Positions 46,705 to 54,148 of a DNA stretch of 54,148 nucleotides are shown piece after piece. Source of the stretch: Bacillota bacterium (GTDB lineage: Bacteria; Bacillota; Sulfobacillia; JAJYWN01; JAJZPE01); the NCBI GenBank assembly GCA_021787335.1, contig JAJYMC010000030.1, positions 1 to 54,148 of the forward strand. Direction: 5' to 3'. The notes beneath the pieces are model-generated. The model made no database searches. It saw only the letters and a program-made list of their open reading frames with translations, and had not been told where the DNA came from. The position numbers and the translations under genes are program-made. Numbering within the stretch: the first letter of the stretch is position 1; the number at the start of each line of letters is the position of its first letter.

Positions 46705-48162
46705 ATGGTTGACATGGATGTGCTGAACCTATACCCCAGCCCCCGGGTTCGCATGCAACTCCACCTGAATCCAATCTCCAGCTCGGTTATGGTGCCGAGG
46801 GATTCTATCAAGACTAGGGCTGGATCCACGGAAAACCTAATGAATCTCAATAGAACAGCGGCCGAGATTCTTGTCATGTGTGACGGATCCATTACCGGGG
46901 AGAGAATCCTAGTCCGTCTCTGCAACCAATACGGGAAACCCGTGGAAGAGAAGCGGCCTTGGGTCCGAGACTTCCTAATACAGGTACAGGGACTGGGATT
47001 GCTGGACTTTTCGGAGACGCCTACCCCCGGAGGGCCATCCATTTCGGTCACGGGCTCTTTCACCCATCCGACCCCCGCTCATGCGACGGTTGAACTCCTT
47101 TCGCGGTGCGATCTGAGATGCCGGCACTGCTACTATGAAGCTTCCCCCGAGGCCGACGAGGTGATGCCTTATGAACGTGCCGCTGAACTGTTTGAATTGC
47201 TGAGCCGGCACGGGGTACTCGGGATCGAGCTTACGGGGGGTGAAGCGCTCATTCACCCCGACTTCCAACGCATCTTCCGGTGTGCAGTTCAGACCTATGA
47301 GACAGTAGCCCTGCTCACCACCGGAACTCACATCTCGGATGGCATTGCCGACCTGATCGCTAGCTACAGGGAACAGGTGGTCGTCAGCGTTTCCCTGGAT
47401 GCCCCATCGGCTGAGATTCATGACGCCTTCAGGGGGGCTAAGGGGGCTTTTGACCGAACATGCGCTGGGATACGACGGCTCAGCAAACGTGGTGTCGTTT
47501 CCCGCGTCAGCATGAGTGTCTTCGAAGACAATAAATGGCTCATCGAGAATACTCTCATACTAGCCAGAGAATTAGGAGCGCGGTTGTTCACCTACGAAAA
47601 GGTCGAGCCGTTTGGGCGTGGGCGTGAGCTGGAGATTCGGTTCACGGCCGACGAATATGCCCGATACGCAGATTATGAAAAGGATTTGCACCGGAAGTAC
47701 GCTTCTTTCATCGGGATGATGACCACCGAGCAAATGGCCCGGTATAATCAACAGCATAACTGCGGGGCCGGTTGGCGTTCGGTGGCCATCAGTCCTTTGG
47801 GCGTGGTTAGACCCTGCGTGATGGCCCCCAAAGGCTTCATGGACTTGGGGAACATCTTCACCCAATCTTACGAAGAGGTATTTGGGAGTCCACTGGTGCG
47901 TAGGCTGATGGAACTCCGAGCGCCCGTCAAGGGTACCACTTGCCCGCCCGATTGCAAGAGCAGGTACTTCTGTAGGGGGTGCTTTGTCCGGGGTTTTAGG
48001 ACGAATACTGTGTCCGCCCCGCGTACCTGCTCTTGGATCAAGGACAATATGATGGGAGGACACCTCAACAGCTTAATTGAGCTGGAAGCCGTAAGCGGAA
48101 TGCCCCGGGCTGAGGAGTCTATCGATCACGCCGACGGGCATCGTGGGGGGGACCGAGCATAG
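46705..48162 (+). CDS. albA: AlbA-type radical SAM/SPASM sactionine synthase
   Basis: This 485-residue maturase has an N-terminal PqqD-like recognition domain (residues 40-105: NLNRTAAEILVMCDGSITGE). The radical SAM motif is Cys135-Cys139-Cys142 in SRCDLRCRHCYYEASPEA, followed by IELTGGEALIHPD and VSMSVFEDNKWL. The SPASM domain has NCGAGWRSVAISPLGVVRPC and CKSRYFCRGCFVRG. Sequence order and long identical stretches match Bacillus AlbA, which links Cys sulfur to alpha-carbons in subtilosin. The start may be ATG 46705 or 46714. It is 105 bp downstream of the precursor gene. Confidence 0.93.
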   Translation: MVDMDVLNLYPSPRVRMQLHLNPISSSVMVPRDSIKTRAGSTENLMNLNRTAAEILVMCDGSITGERILVRLCNQYGKPVEEKRPWVRDFLIQVQGLGLLDFSETPTPGGPSISVTGSFTHPTPAHATVELLSRCDLRCRHCYYEASPEADEVMPYERAAELFELLSRHGVLGIELTGGEALIHPDFQRIFRCAVQTYETVALLTTGTHISDGIADLIASYREQVVVSVSLDAPSAEIHDAFRGAKGAFDRTCAGIRRLSKRGVVSRVSMSVFEDNKWLIENTLILARELGARLFTYEKVEPFGRGRELEIRFTADEYARYADYEKDLHRKYASFIGMMTTEQMARYNQQHNCGAGWRSVAISPLGVVRPCVMAPKGFMDLGNIFTQSYEEVFGSPLVRRLMELRAPVKGTTCPPDCKSRYFCRGCFVRGFRTNTVSAPRTCSWIKDNMMGGHLNSLIELEAVSGMPRAEESIDHADGHRGGDRA

Positions 48163-48173
48163 AAAGCACTGAA

Positions 48174-48929
48174 TTGGCGCAGCCCCAGACACCGGTCCTG
48201 CAGGTTGCCGGCCTAACGAAGTGCTACCACACGAAAGAAGCGGTCAAGGACCTTTCATTTGTCGTAAACCCCGGTGAAATCGTTGGCCTCTTGGGTCCGA
48301 ACGGAGCCGGGAAGACAACAACCATGAAGACGATCGTCGGCCTGCTCCGGCCAACCCAAGGGGAGGTGTTCATCGAGGGGATATCCGTCCTGCGGGATCC
48401 CGTCAGAGCGAAACGACTCCTCTTCTTTGTGCCGGATTCACCGTCGCCGTTTTCGAGCATGACCGGCCTCGAGTATATTCGTTTTGTCGCCTCGGCCTAC
48501 GGCTTACCCCCTCGGGAGAGGCAAGCCCGGGTGGTCTCGTATCTGCGGGAGCTGAAGCTTGAAAATGATCTTCCGAGGAGGGTTTCCGGCTACTCCCGCG
48601 GCATGAAGCAGAAGCTGGTACTAGTTGCGGCATTCATGGTCCGCCCTCGCCTATTGATGTTGGATGAGCCGGTCAGCGGGCTCGATACGCTGGCCATAGC
48701 CCGTCTGAAATCGTTCCTGAGGGAACACATAGAGGCCGGCCGCAGCGTGCTTCTGTCAACACATCTGATGTTCCTGGCTGAACAGCTTTGTGACCGGCTG
48801 GTCATCCTGTCCCGTGGGAAGCTTGTCACCTCGGGCACCATGACTGCCATTCGCGCCCGGAGCGGCGATGAACAAGCAACTCTGGAGGAGATTTTCCTGG
48901 AGATGACCGACGATGGCCGCCAGGTCTGA
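48174..48929 (+). CDS. ABC transporter ATP-binding protein (AlbC-like)
   Basis: This 251-residue ATPase has Walker A GLLGPNGAGKTTT, the signature VSGYSRGMKQKLVL and Walker B RLLMLDEPVSGLD, with the H-loop in STHLMFL. The MKQ signature is typical of ABC-2 type systems. It is TTG-started and overlaps the next gene by 17 bases, so the two act together. In the subtilosin cluster AlbC has the same role in export or immunity. Confidence 0.88.
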   Translation: MAQPQTPVLQVAGLTKCYHTKEAVKDLSFVVNPGEIVGLLGPNGAGKTTTMKTIVGLLRPTQGEVFIEGISVLRDPVRAKRLLFFVPDSPSPFSSMTGLEYIRFVASAYGLPPRERQARVVSYLRELKLENDLPRRVSGYSRGMKQKLVLVAAFMVRPRLLMLDEPVSGLDTLAIARLKSFLREHIEAGRSVLLSTHLMFLAEQLCDRLVILSRGKLVTSGTMTAIRARSGDEQATLEEIFLEMTDDGRQV

Positions 48930-50487
48930 CGCCGGCTCCACCTGGGCGCTGTTCCTCTATACGTTCCGTGATGCCTTCCGCCTTGGGAAGCTCGGAATTG
49001 GACGATTCCTGGCCATGGCAGTGTTAGGCGTTATCGGCCTGAAGTATCTTATCAGCCTCTACATTTCGGCGTTTGCCCTTCTGGGCCCGCCCCGGCTCGC
49101 CTTCAACCTGATTGTCGGTGCCGCGTTCGGTCTCCAAGGCCTTTTGTTTTACCTCGGCTTCATCTGGCTATTGGGTTCATTGTACCTGCACGACGAGATT
49201 GAAAACCTTCTGTCGTTGCCGTACTCGGAATATCGAGTGATGATGGCCTTCTTCCTCCCCGCCCTTGGGCGTGCCTATTTGGCTGAATGCCTCATGGTGG
49301 GGCCGTTAATAGCGGCTTTTGCGTTATCGTATGGACCGGCGCCCGTGGTGTGGCCGCGGTTGATCGGGCTGCTTGCCCTATTGCCAGCGATAGCCTTGGG
49401 GATGGCACTGCTCTTTCTGATGTTCCTGGTGGCCCGGGTGGCGGGCGGTGGGCGCTTATTGGTCCTGGCCGCCTCGGGGGTCATACTCCTTGCGGCCGGC
49501 GTGTCGTTTCGCAACCAGGCCGGAATGGCCACCGAGACACTCTGGGCAGCAACGGCGTCCCCGTTTTTCTGGATATTAACGGCCGGCTTGGTGGTGTCCA
49601 TTTCGGCTGCCGCTTGGGAAGCGGTTCCCCGCTGGTGGATCCGCGGGCGGGAGTTCGTCTCAGCCGACCGGGAAAGGAAGGCCCGCAGGCCGTATTCAGA
49701 CGCCGGGCTGCTGAGTAGGGGAGGGAGGCTGACCACCACCGCCTTCGTCCGCCGGGAGTGGGCCCTGTTCTTCTCCGTTCCGCCCTATGTGGTCAACTAC
49801 GTGGCGACGGCGGCCGTCGGAACCCTTCTCCCGCTCCTCACAGTGCGACAGCTCACTACCGGGGCGGTGGATTACTTCGGGCGGCTTCTCGCAGACGGCA
49901 AGTCACCATACGTATTGGTATCACTCGCTATCATCAACATCCTGGGCCTTATCATGTCATCTTCTCTAACTGCCTTTTCGCGTGAGGGCACGGAATGGTG
50001 GGCGCTGCGGGCACTCCCGGTATCCCTGGCGCGTGTAGTGATAGCAAAGCTGATTGCCAATGGAGCCTTGGACATACTAGGGACTATGCCCGCTCTTCTT
50101 GCGGTTCTGATTCTTTTCCCTCTCTCCGGTCCGCTTCGAATAGCGCTATTCATGGACGCAGTTCTATCTTCATGCCTGCAGATGACGGTGAGGCTTGCCG
50201 TGGATATGACCCACCCCACTTTCGAATGGACCGAACCGCTCCAACCGATGCGCGGTCCGAAGCGCTACGCGTCCTACGCAGTCAATCTGGTGTTGATCCT
50301 CGGCTCTGGGGCTCTGGCAGCCATGTCCCCCTGGATTGGCGAACATCTGGGGACCGTCTATCTGCTGGAACTCGGAGCCCTCGAAATGCTAGAGGCGCTG
50401 TCATTAGTCGTCTTGCTTCTGGCGCAAGCGGGCAAAGCAGAACGCGGTAACAACCTGCTGTTGAGTCGGCTGGTCAACCAGGGGTAG
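48913..50487 (+). CDS. ABC-2-like membrane subunit (AlbD-like position)
   Basis: This 524-residue protein has about 12 predicted membrane helices (IGRFLAMAVLGVIGLKYLI, FGLQGLLFYLGFIWLLGSLY, IGLLALLPAIALGMALLFL). A FSREGTEWWALRALPVSLARVVIAK segment follows, typical of ABC-2 permeases with large cytoplasmic loops. It overlaps the ATPase gene, so it is its partner. It occupies the albD place but is longer; homology to AlbD itself could not be shown by eye. Confidence 0.8.
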   Translation: MAARSDAGSTWALFLYTFRDAFRLGKLGIGRFLAMAVLGVIGLKYLISLYISAFALLGPPRLAFNLIVGAAFGLQGLLFYLGFIWLLGSLYLHDEIENLLSLPYSEYRVMMAFFLPALGRAYLAECLMVGPLIAAFALSYGPAPVVWPRLIGLLALLPAIALGMALLFLMFLVARVAGGGRLLVLAASGVILLAAGVSFRNQAGMATETLWAATASPFFWILTAGLVVSISAAAWEAVPRWWIRGREFVSADRERKARRPYSDAGLLSRGGRLTTTAFVRREWALFFSVPPYVVNYVATAAVGTLLPLLTVRQLTTGAVDYFGRLLADGKSPYVLVSLAIINILGLIMSSSLTAFSREGTEWWALRALPVSLARVVIAKLIANGALDILGTMPALLAVLILFPLSGPLRIALFMDAVLSSCLQMTVRLAVDMTHPTFEWTEPLQPMRGPKRYASYAVNLVLILGSGALAAMSPWIGEHLGTVYLLELGALEMLEALSLVVLLLAQAGKAERGNNLLLSRLVNQG

Positions 50488-50586
50488 TGTTCCGAGAAAA
50501 TTTATCCAGAAATAGAAGAAGGAGGGTATACGCCGGTAAGAGAATTATCCCAACAGGTAGGCGTGATGGACCAAGGGGGCGCCGAA

Positions 50587-52416
50587 ATGATGGGGAGTCG
50601 TGAACCAAAAGCCAGGACTGGGTCCCGTGATTGCCTGCGTCGGTTCGTTCTAGATATGAAGGGGCTCTGGTTCTCCTGGGGTGTTATCATCGCTCTCATC
50701 AACTTTGCCGCCGTGCCATCTGTTCTATCGCCCCTGATCATACGAACCCTAATTGACCGAGCGCTTGCGGAACTACAGTTCAGCCTGTTTCTGTGGCTCA
50801 CTTTGGCCTTGGTGGGACTGTATGTCCTGCAATTGACACTATGGGCAGCAAGAGACTACCTTCAGAAAGCAACGGCTCAAAGGGCCATACTCAAGCTCAG
50901 GATTCGCCTGTTCGGGAAGCTGACCCGGATGAGGCGCTCCTTTTATCTTCAACACCCCGGCGGCGAGCTAATCAGTCGTTTGGAGAGCGATGTCACTCAG
51001 GCCGAGGCCCTGGCATCTCATCTCCTTGCCGCCACTTTGAGTGAGGGCCTGATGGTCCTCTACGCCCTGGTCGCCATGGCCATCCTCAATATCTACATGT
51101 GCTTGAGCGTGCTGTCCGCTTTCCCCCTCCTGCTCATGGTGCAGAAACGTTACAGTGCCCAGGTCCGGAGCACCACGATAAAATCCCGACAAGCACAGGC
51201 CGGGTTGCTGGCTGTCCTGCAGGAAACACTCCTGGGTCTGGAATGGATTCAGAATGTGGCTGGCGAGAAAAGGGCCGGTAAGCGCTACTTGCTGCAAGCT
51301 AGGCAGGTCATCGCCCGGCAATTGGAGGCGGCTAGGATTGCGGTACTCGTCTCTTCGGGCCTCGGCCTCAACGGCATAGTCATAGCGATGATTGCGTACG
51401 GCCTCGGAGGGTACTTTGTCCTTATCGGCGTCTTCACGATCGGTACGCTTATCGCCTTTAAGAGCTACCTGGACCGTTTCACGACCTCTCTTTCAGTCGT
51501 GGCTCAGCTATGGGTCGACGCCGAAAGGAGTTTGGCCTGTCTTGAGCGGGTCTATTGGCTCCTGGACCATCCTGACGAGCTGAAGCGTGGAGGGCGGCAA
51601 CCACGACACATTGCCGGGCGAATCCAGTGCCGGGACGTCAGCCTTTCCTCGGCCGGCCAGCCCATTCTGAGCCGTCTAAACATGGACATTGACGAGAACG
51701 AATTCGTGGCTGTGGTCGGCCCCAACGGGTCTGGGAAGAGCACGGTGGTCAATCTCCTGCTTCGTCAGGTGGATCCCGACGCAGGGGAGATCCGCCTTGA
51801 TGAACACCCCTTGTCACAGTATGACCCAGTCTCGCTTCGAAGGCGCATAGGAATAGTCTCAGATCGTCACTTCTTCTTCTTTTCCACGGTTCGAGATAAT
51901 CTTATCTTCATGAAACCGAATGCCAGCAAGGAGGAACTCAGCCACGCTTTAGAGCAAGTGGGACTGGGCCAGTGGATCCGGGGCTTACCTGACGGGTTTG
52001 ATACTGTCGTCGGGGAACGAGGCCTGCGCCTCTCGTCCGGTGAGCGTCAACGATTGGCGATTGCCAGAGTCCTCCTTCAGGACCCCGATGTAGTCATCCT
52101 TGATGAAGCCACGTCTTCCTTTGATAATTTGGCTGAGCGTGACATCTATAGAGTGCTGAACGAACGGTTTCGCGGCAAGAAGACGATTCTGCTTGTCACT
52201 CACCGTCTTACGGTGGTCCCAGGCACGGATCGTATTTTCGTCATAGACCAGGGTCGAGTAGTCGAGACCGGCAACCACCAACAGCTGGCTAATCGACCGG
52301 GCGGTCTCTATCGGAGATTATGGGAGGCGGCTCAAGGGGACGGGGGTGACCCGTTGGGCGTGGGTCGACCCCAGTCCGAGACCGCCTTTGTGACTCTGGC
52401 TACTCCCCCCCTTTAA
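50587..52416 (+). CDS. ABC exporter with fused TMD-NBD
   Basis: About 609 residues. An exporter-type membrane domain (SWGVIIALINFAAVPSVLSP, RTLIDRALAELQFSLFLWLT) is followed by an ATPase: Walker A VVGPNGSGKSTVVNL, signature LSSGERQRLAIARVL, Walker B VVILDEATSSFD, H-loop LLVTHRLT. There is no C39 peptidase domain, so it is not a leader-cleaving exporter. ATG 50587 follows AAGGGGG; a GTG at 50563 is also possible. It probably exports or removes the mature sactipeptide. The Bacillus subtilosin cluster lacks an equivalent. Confidence 0.88.
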   Translation: MMGSREPKARTGSRDCLRRFVLDMKGLWFSWGVIIALINFAAVPSVLSPLIIRTLIDRALAELQFSLFLWLTLALVGLYVLQLTLWAARDYLQKATAQRAILKLRIRLFGKLTRMRRSFYLQHPGGELISRLESDVTQAEALASHLLAATLSEGLMVLYALVAMAILNIYMCLSVLSAFPLLLMVQKRYSAQVRSTTIKSRQAQAGLLAVLQETLLGLEWIQNVAGEKRAGKRYLLQARQVIARQLEAARIAVLVSSGLGLNGIVIAMIAYGLGGYFVLIGVFTIGTLIAFKSYLDRFTTSLSVVAQLWVDAERSLACLERVYWLLDHPDELKRGGRQPRHIAGRIQCRDVSLSSAGQPILSRLNMDIDENEFVAVVGPNGSGKSTVVNLLLRQVDPDAGEIRLDEHPLSQYDPVSLRRRIGIVSDRHFFFFSTVRDNLIFMKPNASKEELSHALEQVGLGQWIRGLPDGFDTVVGERGLRLSSGERQRLAIARVLLQDPDVVILDEATSSFDNLAERDIYRVLNERFRGKKTILLVTHRLTVVPGTDRIFVIDQGRVVETGNHQQLANRPGGLYRRLWEAAQGDGGDPLGVGRPQSETAFVTLATPPL

Positions 52417-52472
52417 CCCGCTCCCCATGCCGCATCGCGCCAGGGGAAAACTCGCGAAGGGAAAGATAAGCC

Positions 52473-52634
52473 ATGGCGAGACTCACGTATCGGCTCCTGG
52501 TGTTGGTCCTCTTCATCTATATGGCGATAACCAACATCGGGAGCCCCTTATCGCTTCTTCTGGTTTTGGCCAGCATAGTTTGGGCCTTTGACACATACAG
52601 GCGGTTTACGAGGCAGCGTGGCCACCGGCCCTGA
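52473..52634 (+). CDS. 53-residue membrane protein (AlbB-sized immunity candidate)
   Basis: This short gene encodes a peptide with two hydrophobic stretches (LLVLVLFIYMAITNIG and LSLLLVLASIVWAF) and a basic end (YRRFTRQRG). The ATG at 52473 has AGGGAAAG upstream. Bacillus AlbB, also 53 residues and membrane-bound, lies in the subtilosin operon and helps immunity. Position and size fit such a role; sequence homology is not demonstrable by eye. Confidence 0.65.
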   Translation: MARLTYRLLVLVLFIYMAITNIGSPLSLLLVLASIVWAFDTYRRFTRQRGHRP

Positions 52635-52649
52635 AGGAGTCAATGATCA

Positions 52650-53366
52650 ATGCCATACTGTATTCGAATGGTCGTAATCGATAGTCAGCCTCTCTTCGTC
52701 CGGGGCTTGGTTGATGCCTTGAACGGGGGGACCGACATAAAGGTGGTCGGGACGGCACAAGACTCTGCAACGGGCATGACCCTTTGCCTGCAGAGTCATC
52801 CGGATGTCATATTGCTCGCTCTCGATCTCTGCGACGCCGATGGATTGACCTTCCTTCAATCTATACTGCACAAAGAACCCCGCGCCCACGTGGCCATTCT
52901 GGCCATAGAAGACAGTCCTCTCATCGCGAAGGACGCTCTTGCTGCGGGAGCACGGGGATACATGGTCAAGACGTCCAACGCCTCGCGTGTTCGTCAGATG
53001 GTTCTTGAGGTGGGCTGCGGAAGGGTTTGGGTTGACCCAGTGGTCTTGGCGAAAGCGCCGTTGTTGAAAACCTCCCCCCGCGATCGTAAGAGCAATCGCG
53101 GGGAACTAACCAGCCGTGAGCGGGAGGTAGCACGACTCACTTTGAAGCACCACGGCAATGTGAGCAAAGTTGCCACAGAGCTTTATTCCTCTCAGAGCGT
53201 CGTGCGGTATCATCTGTCGAACATCTATCGAAAGCTCGGCTGTCAAGGCATCGGAGACTTGGTCCTGCAGCTAAGTCAGAGCAGGTGGGACTTTGCGCCC
53301 ACCCGGAGCCCGCCACCGACAACGCAGAATGCCTCATCCAGAAATGAGCCTGATAGCCTCACCTAG
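52650..53366 (+). CDS. NarL-family orphan regulator with degenerate receiver domain
   Basis: This 238-residue protein has an N-terminal receiver domain (MVVIDSQPLFVRGLVDAL). The phospho-acceptor position in VILLALDLCDADG is Ala57 instead of Asp, although Lys (MVKTSN) is conserved. The C-terminal LuxR-type HTH reads LTSREREVARLTLK ... VVRYHLSNIYRKLG. It is therefore likely phosphorylation-independent. No histidine kinase is nearby. As last gene of the sactipeptide operon it probably controls the cluster, perhaps through the inverted repeat at 46391. Confidence 0.85.
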   Translation: MPYCIRMVVIDSQPLFVRGLVDALNGGTDIKVVGTAQDSATGMTLCLQSHPDVILLALDLCDADGLTFLQSILHKEPRAHVAILAIEDSPLIAKDALAAGARGYMVKTSNASRVRQMVLEVGCGRVWVDPVVLAKAPLLKTSPRDRKSNRGELTSREREVARLTLKHHGNVSKVATELYSSQSVVRYHLSNIYRKLGCQGIGDLVLQLSQSRWDFAPTRSPPPTTQNASSRNEPDSLT

Positions 53367-53408
53367 TGAATCGACCGGCAAAAGCTGCAATCACATAGAT
53401 CAAAACTA

Positions 53409-53437
53409 GGCGGGCCGCCCATGGTTGGTGGCCCGCC
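53409..53437. terminator. Terminator between the regulator and the convergent E1-beta gene
   Basis: The 8-bp stem GGCGGGCC/GGCCCGCC has a 13-base loop. On the minus strand it is followed by TAGTTTT, so it best fits as the terminator of the E1-beta gene. Confidence 0.7.
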
Positions 53438-53506
53438 ATGTGTCACGCGACGCTAATAAGGTGCCGCAGCCCCTTCTGGCTAGGCCGACCACTGAGTGTG
53501 TCTCCG

Positions 53507-54148
53507 TTACCGCGCTGCGCTCCTGACGGCCTTCTTGATCCTCTCCGCGCTCGGTACGCTCAGGTTCTCCAAGGGCTTGGCGAACGGGATCGGGATGTCC
53601 AGGCCGGCGCACCGGACCATGGGCTTCTTCAACAGCCCGAAACCCTCCCCGGTGGCGAACAGCGCTCCGACCTCGGCCCCGACGCCGCCGGTCACCGCGC
53701 CCTCCTCGACGACCACCAGCCGGCCGGTCCGGCGGACCGAGGCCAGAAGGGTCTCACGGTCGAAGGGGACAAGCGTCCGCGGGTCGATGACCTCGACGTC
53801 GAGGCCGTCCTCGGCGGCCAGCTCGTCGGCGGCCGTCAGGGCCAGCGGGACCATCCCCAAGACGGCCAACACCGTCACGTCCTTGCCCGGCCGCTTGATG
53901 TCGGCCACGCCGAATGGGATCATGTACTGCTCCTCGGGCACCTGTCCGTCGGTGAAGTAGAGCAGCTTGTGCTCGAAGAAAAGGACCGGGTTGTCGCTGC
54001 GGAGGGCCGTGGTCAGGAGGCCCTTGGCGTCGTATGGGCTCGAGGCGACGACCACCTTCAGCCCCGGGACATGCATGAATAGGGCCTCCAGGCTCTGCGA
54101 GTGCTGGGCGGCGAAGGCCAGCCCGGTCCCGCCCGGCGTCCGGACCAC
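53507..54148 (-). CDS. 2-oxoacid dehydrogenase E1 component, beta subunit (partial)
   Basis: The last 213 codons of a TPP-dependent E1-beta subunit are present; the 5' end is beyond the window. Landmarks are QHSQSLEALFMHVPGLKVVV, SPYDAKGLLTTALRSDNPVL, FFEHKLLYF and the transketolase C-terminal domain VEVIDPRTLVPFDRETLL. It is part of a pyruvate, acetoin or branched-chain dehydrogenase complex. The C-terminal region is duplicated at 46063. The substrate cannot be fixed without the E1-alpha and E2 neighbours. Confidence 0.9.
   Translation of the reverse strand: MVRTPGGTGLAFAAQHSQSLEALFMHVPGLKVVVASSPYDAKGLLTTALRSDNPVLFFEHKLLYFTDGQVPEEQYMIPFGVADIKRPGKDVTVLAVLGMVPLALTAADELAAEDGLDVEVIDPRTLVPFDRETLLASVRRTGRLVVVEEGAVTGGVGAEVGALFATGEGFGLLKKPMVRCAGLDIPIPFAKPLENLSVPSAERIKKAVRSAAR

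Larger units (their letters stand above)
46354..53500. other. Sactipeptide genomic island between E1-beta copies
   Basis: About 7.1 kb, visibly less GC-rich than the flanks, holds precursor, maturase, exporters and a regulator, all on the plus strand. Left of it is a truncated E1-beta, right of it a longer E1-beta homolog. No integrase, att site or IS is visible at the borders, so the mechanism of entry is unknown. Confidence 0.7.

Noticed and set aside
50488-50586. Possible second precursor peptide before the ABC exporter
   Set aside because: AAGGAGGG is followed by no usable start codon, and the in-frame residues (EGGYTPVRELSQQVGVMDQ) join the exporter frame; it is probably leader sequence with the real start at 50587 or 50563.

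Overview
The window comes from a GC-rich, endospore-forming member of the Bacillota. Two complete nutrient-germinant receptor operons (gerABC type) show sporulation capacity. Consensus sigma-A promoters, strong AGGAGG ribosome sites and many TTG/GTG starts fit that phylum. The very high GC suggests a Symbiobacteriia/Limnochordia-like lineage, but the sequence alone cannot fix this. No rRNA, tRNA or CRISPR array was seen.

Layout. 1-530: start of a TnpB-type gene (minus strand) running off the left edge, with a sigma-A promoter that contains a LexA-like box. 532-5092: a TldE/PmbA-like protein, a frameshifted ArsB-type transporter and a GAF-GGDEF protein. 5118-6798: an IS1182-like element inserted at a palindromic terminator, which it duplicated as a 31-bp direct repeat. 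6832-9313: feoAB with a putative iron operator and a zinc-ribbon partner. 9427-16944: dnaE, pgpA, a coiled-coil Gly/Ser-tail protein, a DUF2007-like protein and pyruvate kinase. 17039-18478: DUF6338 with a small Pro-rich partner, and a CBO0543-like membrane protein. 18582-29953: tryptophanase, ger operon 1, tyrosine phenol-lyase (opposite strand) and ger operon 2. 30040-32986: a CoaX remnant, a nucleotidyltransferase, an EamA exporter and an atypical epimerase. 33382-38498: a dipeptide-type ABC importer operon ending in an N-acyl-D-amino-acid deacylase. 38607-44150: a five-gene archaeal-type split glutamate synthase operon preceded by a ykkC-class riboswitch, an attenuator-like terminator, a consensus promoter and three 14-bp repeats. 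44372-45956: an SDR, a thiolase relic and a small membrane protein.

The most notable region is about 46354-53500, a lower-GC island encoding a subtilosin A-like sactipeptide system. It holds a 43-residue precursor at 46469 that is not a stand-alone long ORF, an AlbA-type radical SAM/SPASM maturase, an AlbC/AlbD-like ABC pair, a separate one-polypeptide ABC exporter, a 53-residue AlbB-sized membrane peptide and an orphan NarL-type regulator lacking the phospho-acceptor Asp. The precursor keeps the three subtilosin cysteines and adds a fourth. Positions 12/15/18/21 and 30/33/36/39 then form a complete nested ladder, which predicts a four-thioether sactipeptide. The AlbE/AlbF peptidase genes are absent. 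The island lies between a truncated copy of a 2-oxoacid dehydrogenase E1-beta 3' end (46063-46353) and a longer E1-beta gene (from 53507), so it sits in a duplicated locus.

The rest of the window is consistent with an amino-acid-using spore former. Peptides or N-acyl amino acids would be imported and deacylated, Trp and Tyr split to indole or phenol plus pyruvate and ammonia, and nitrogen handled by a glutamate synthase under RNA-level control.
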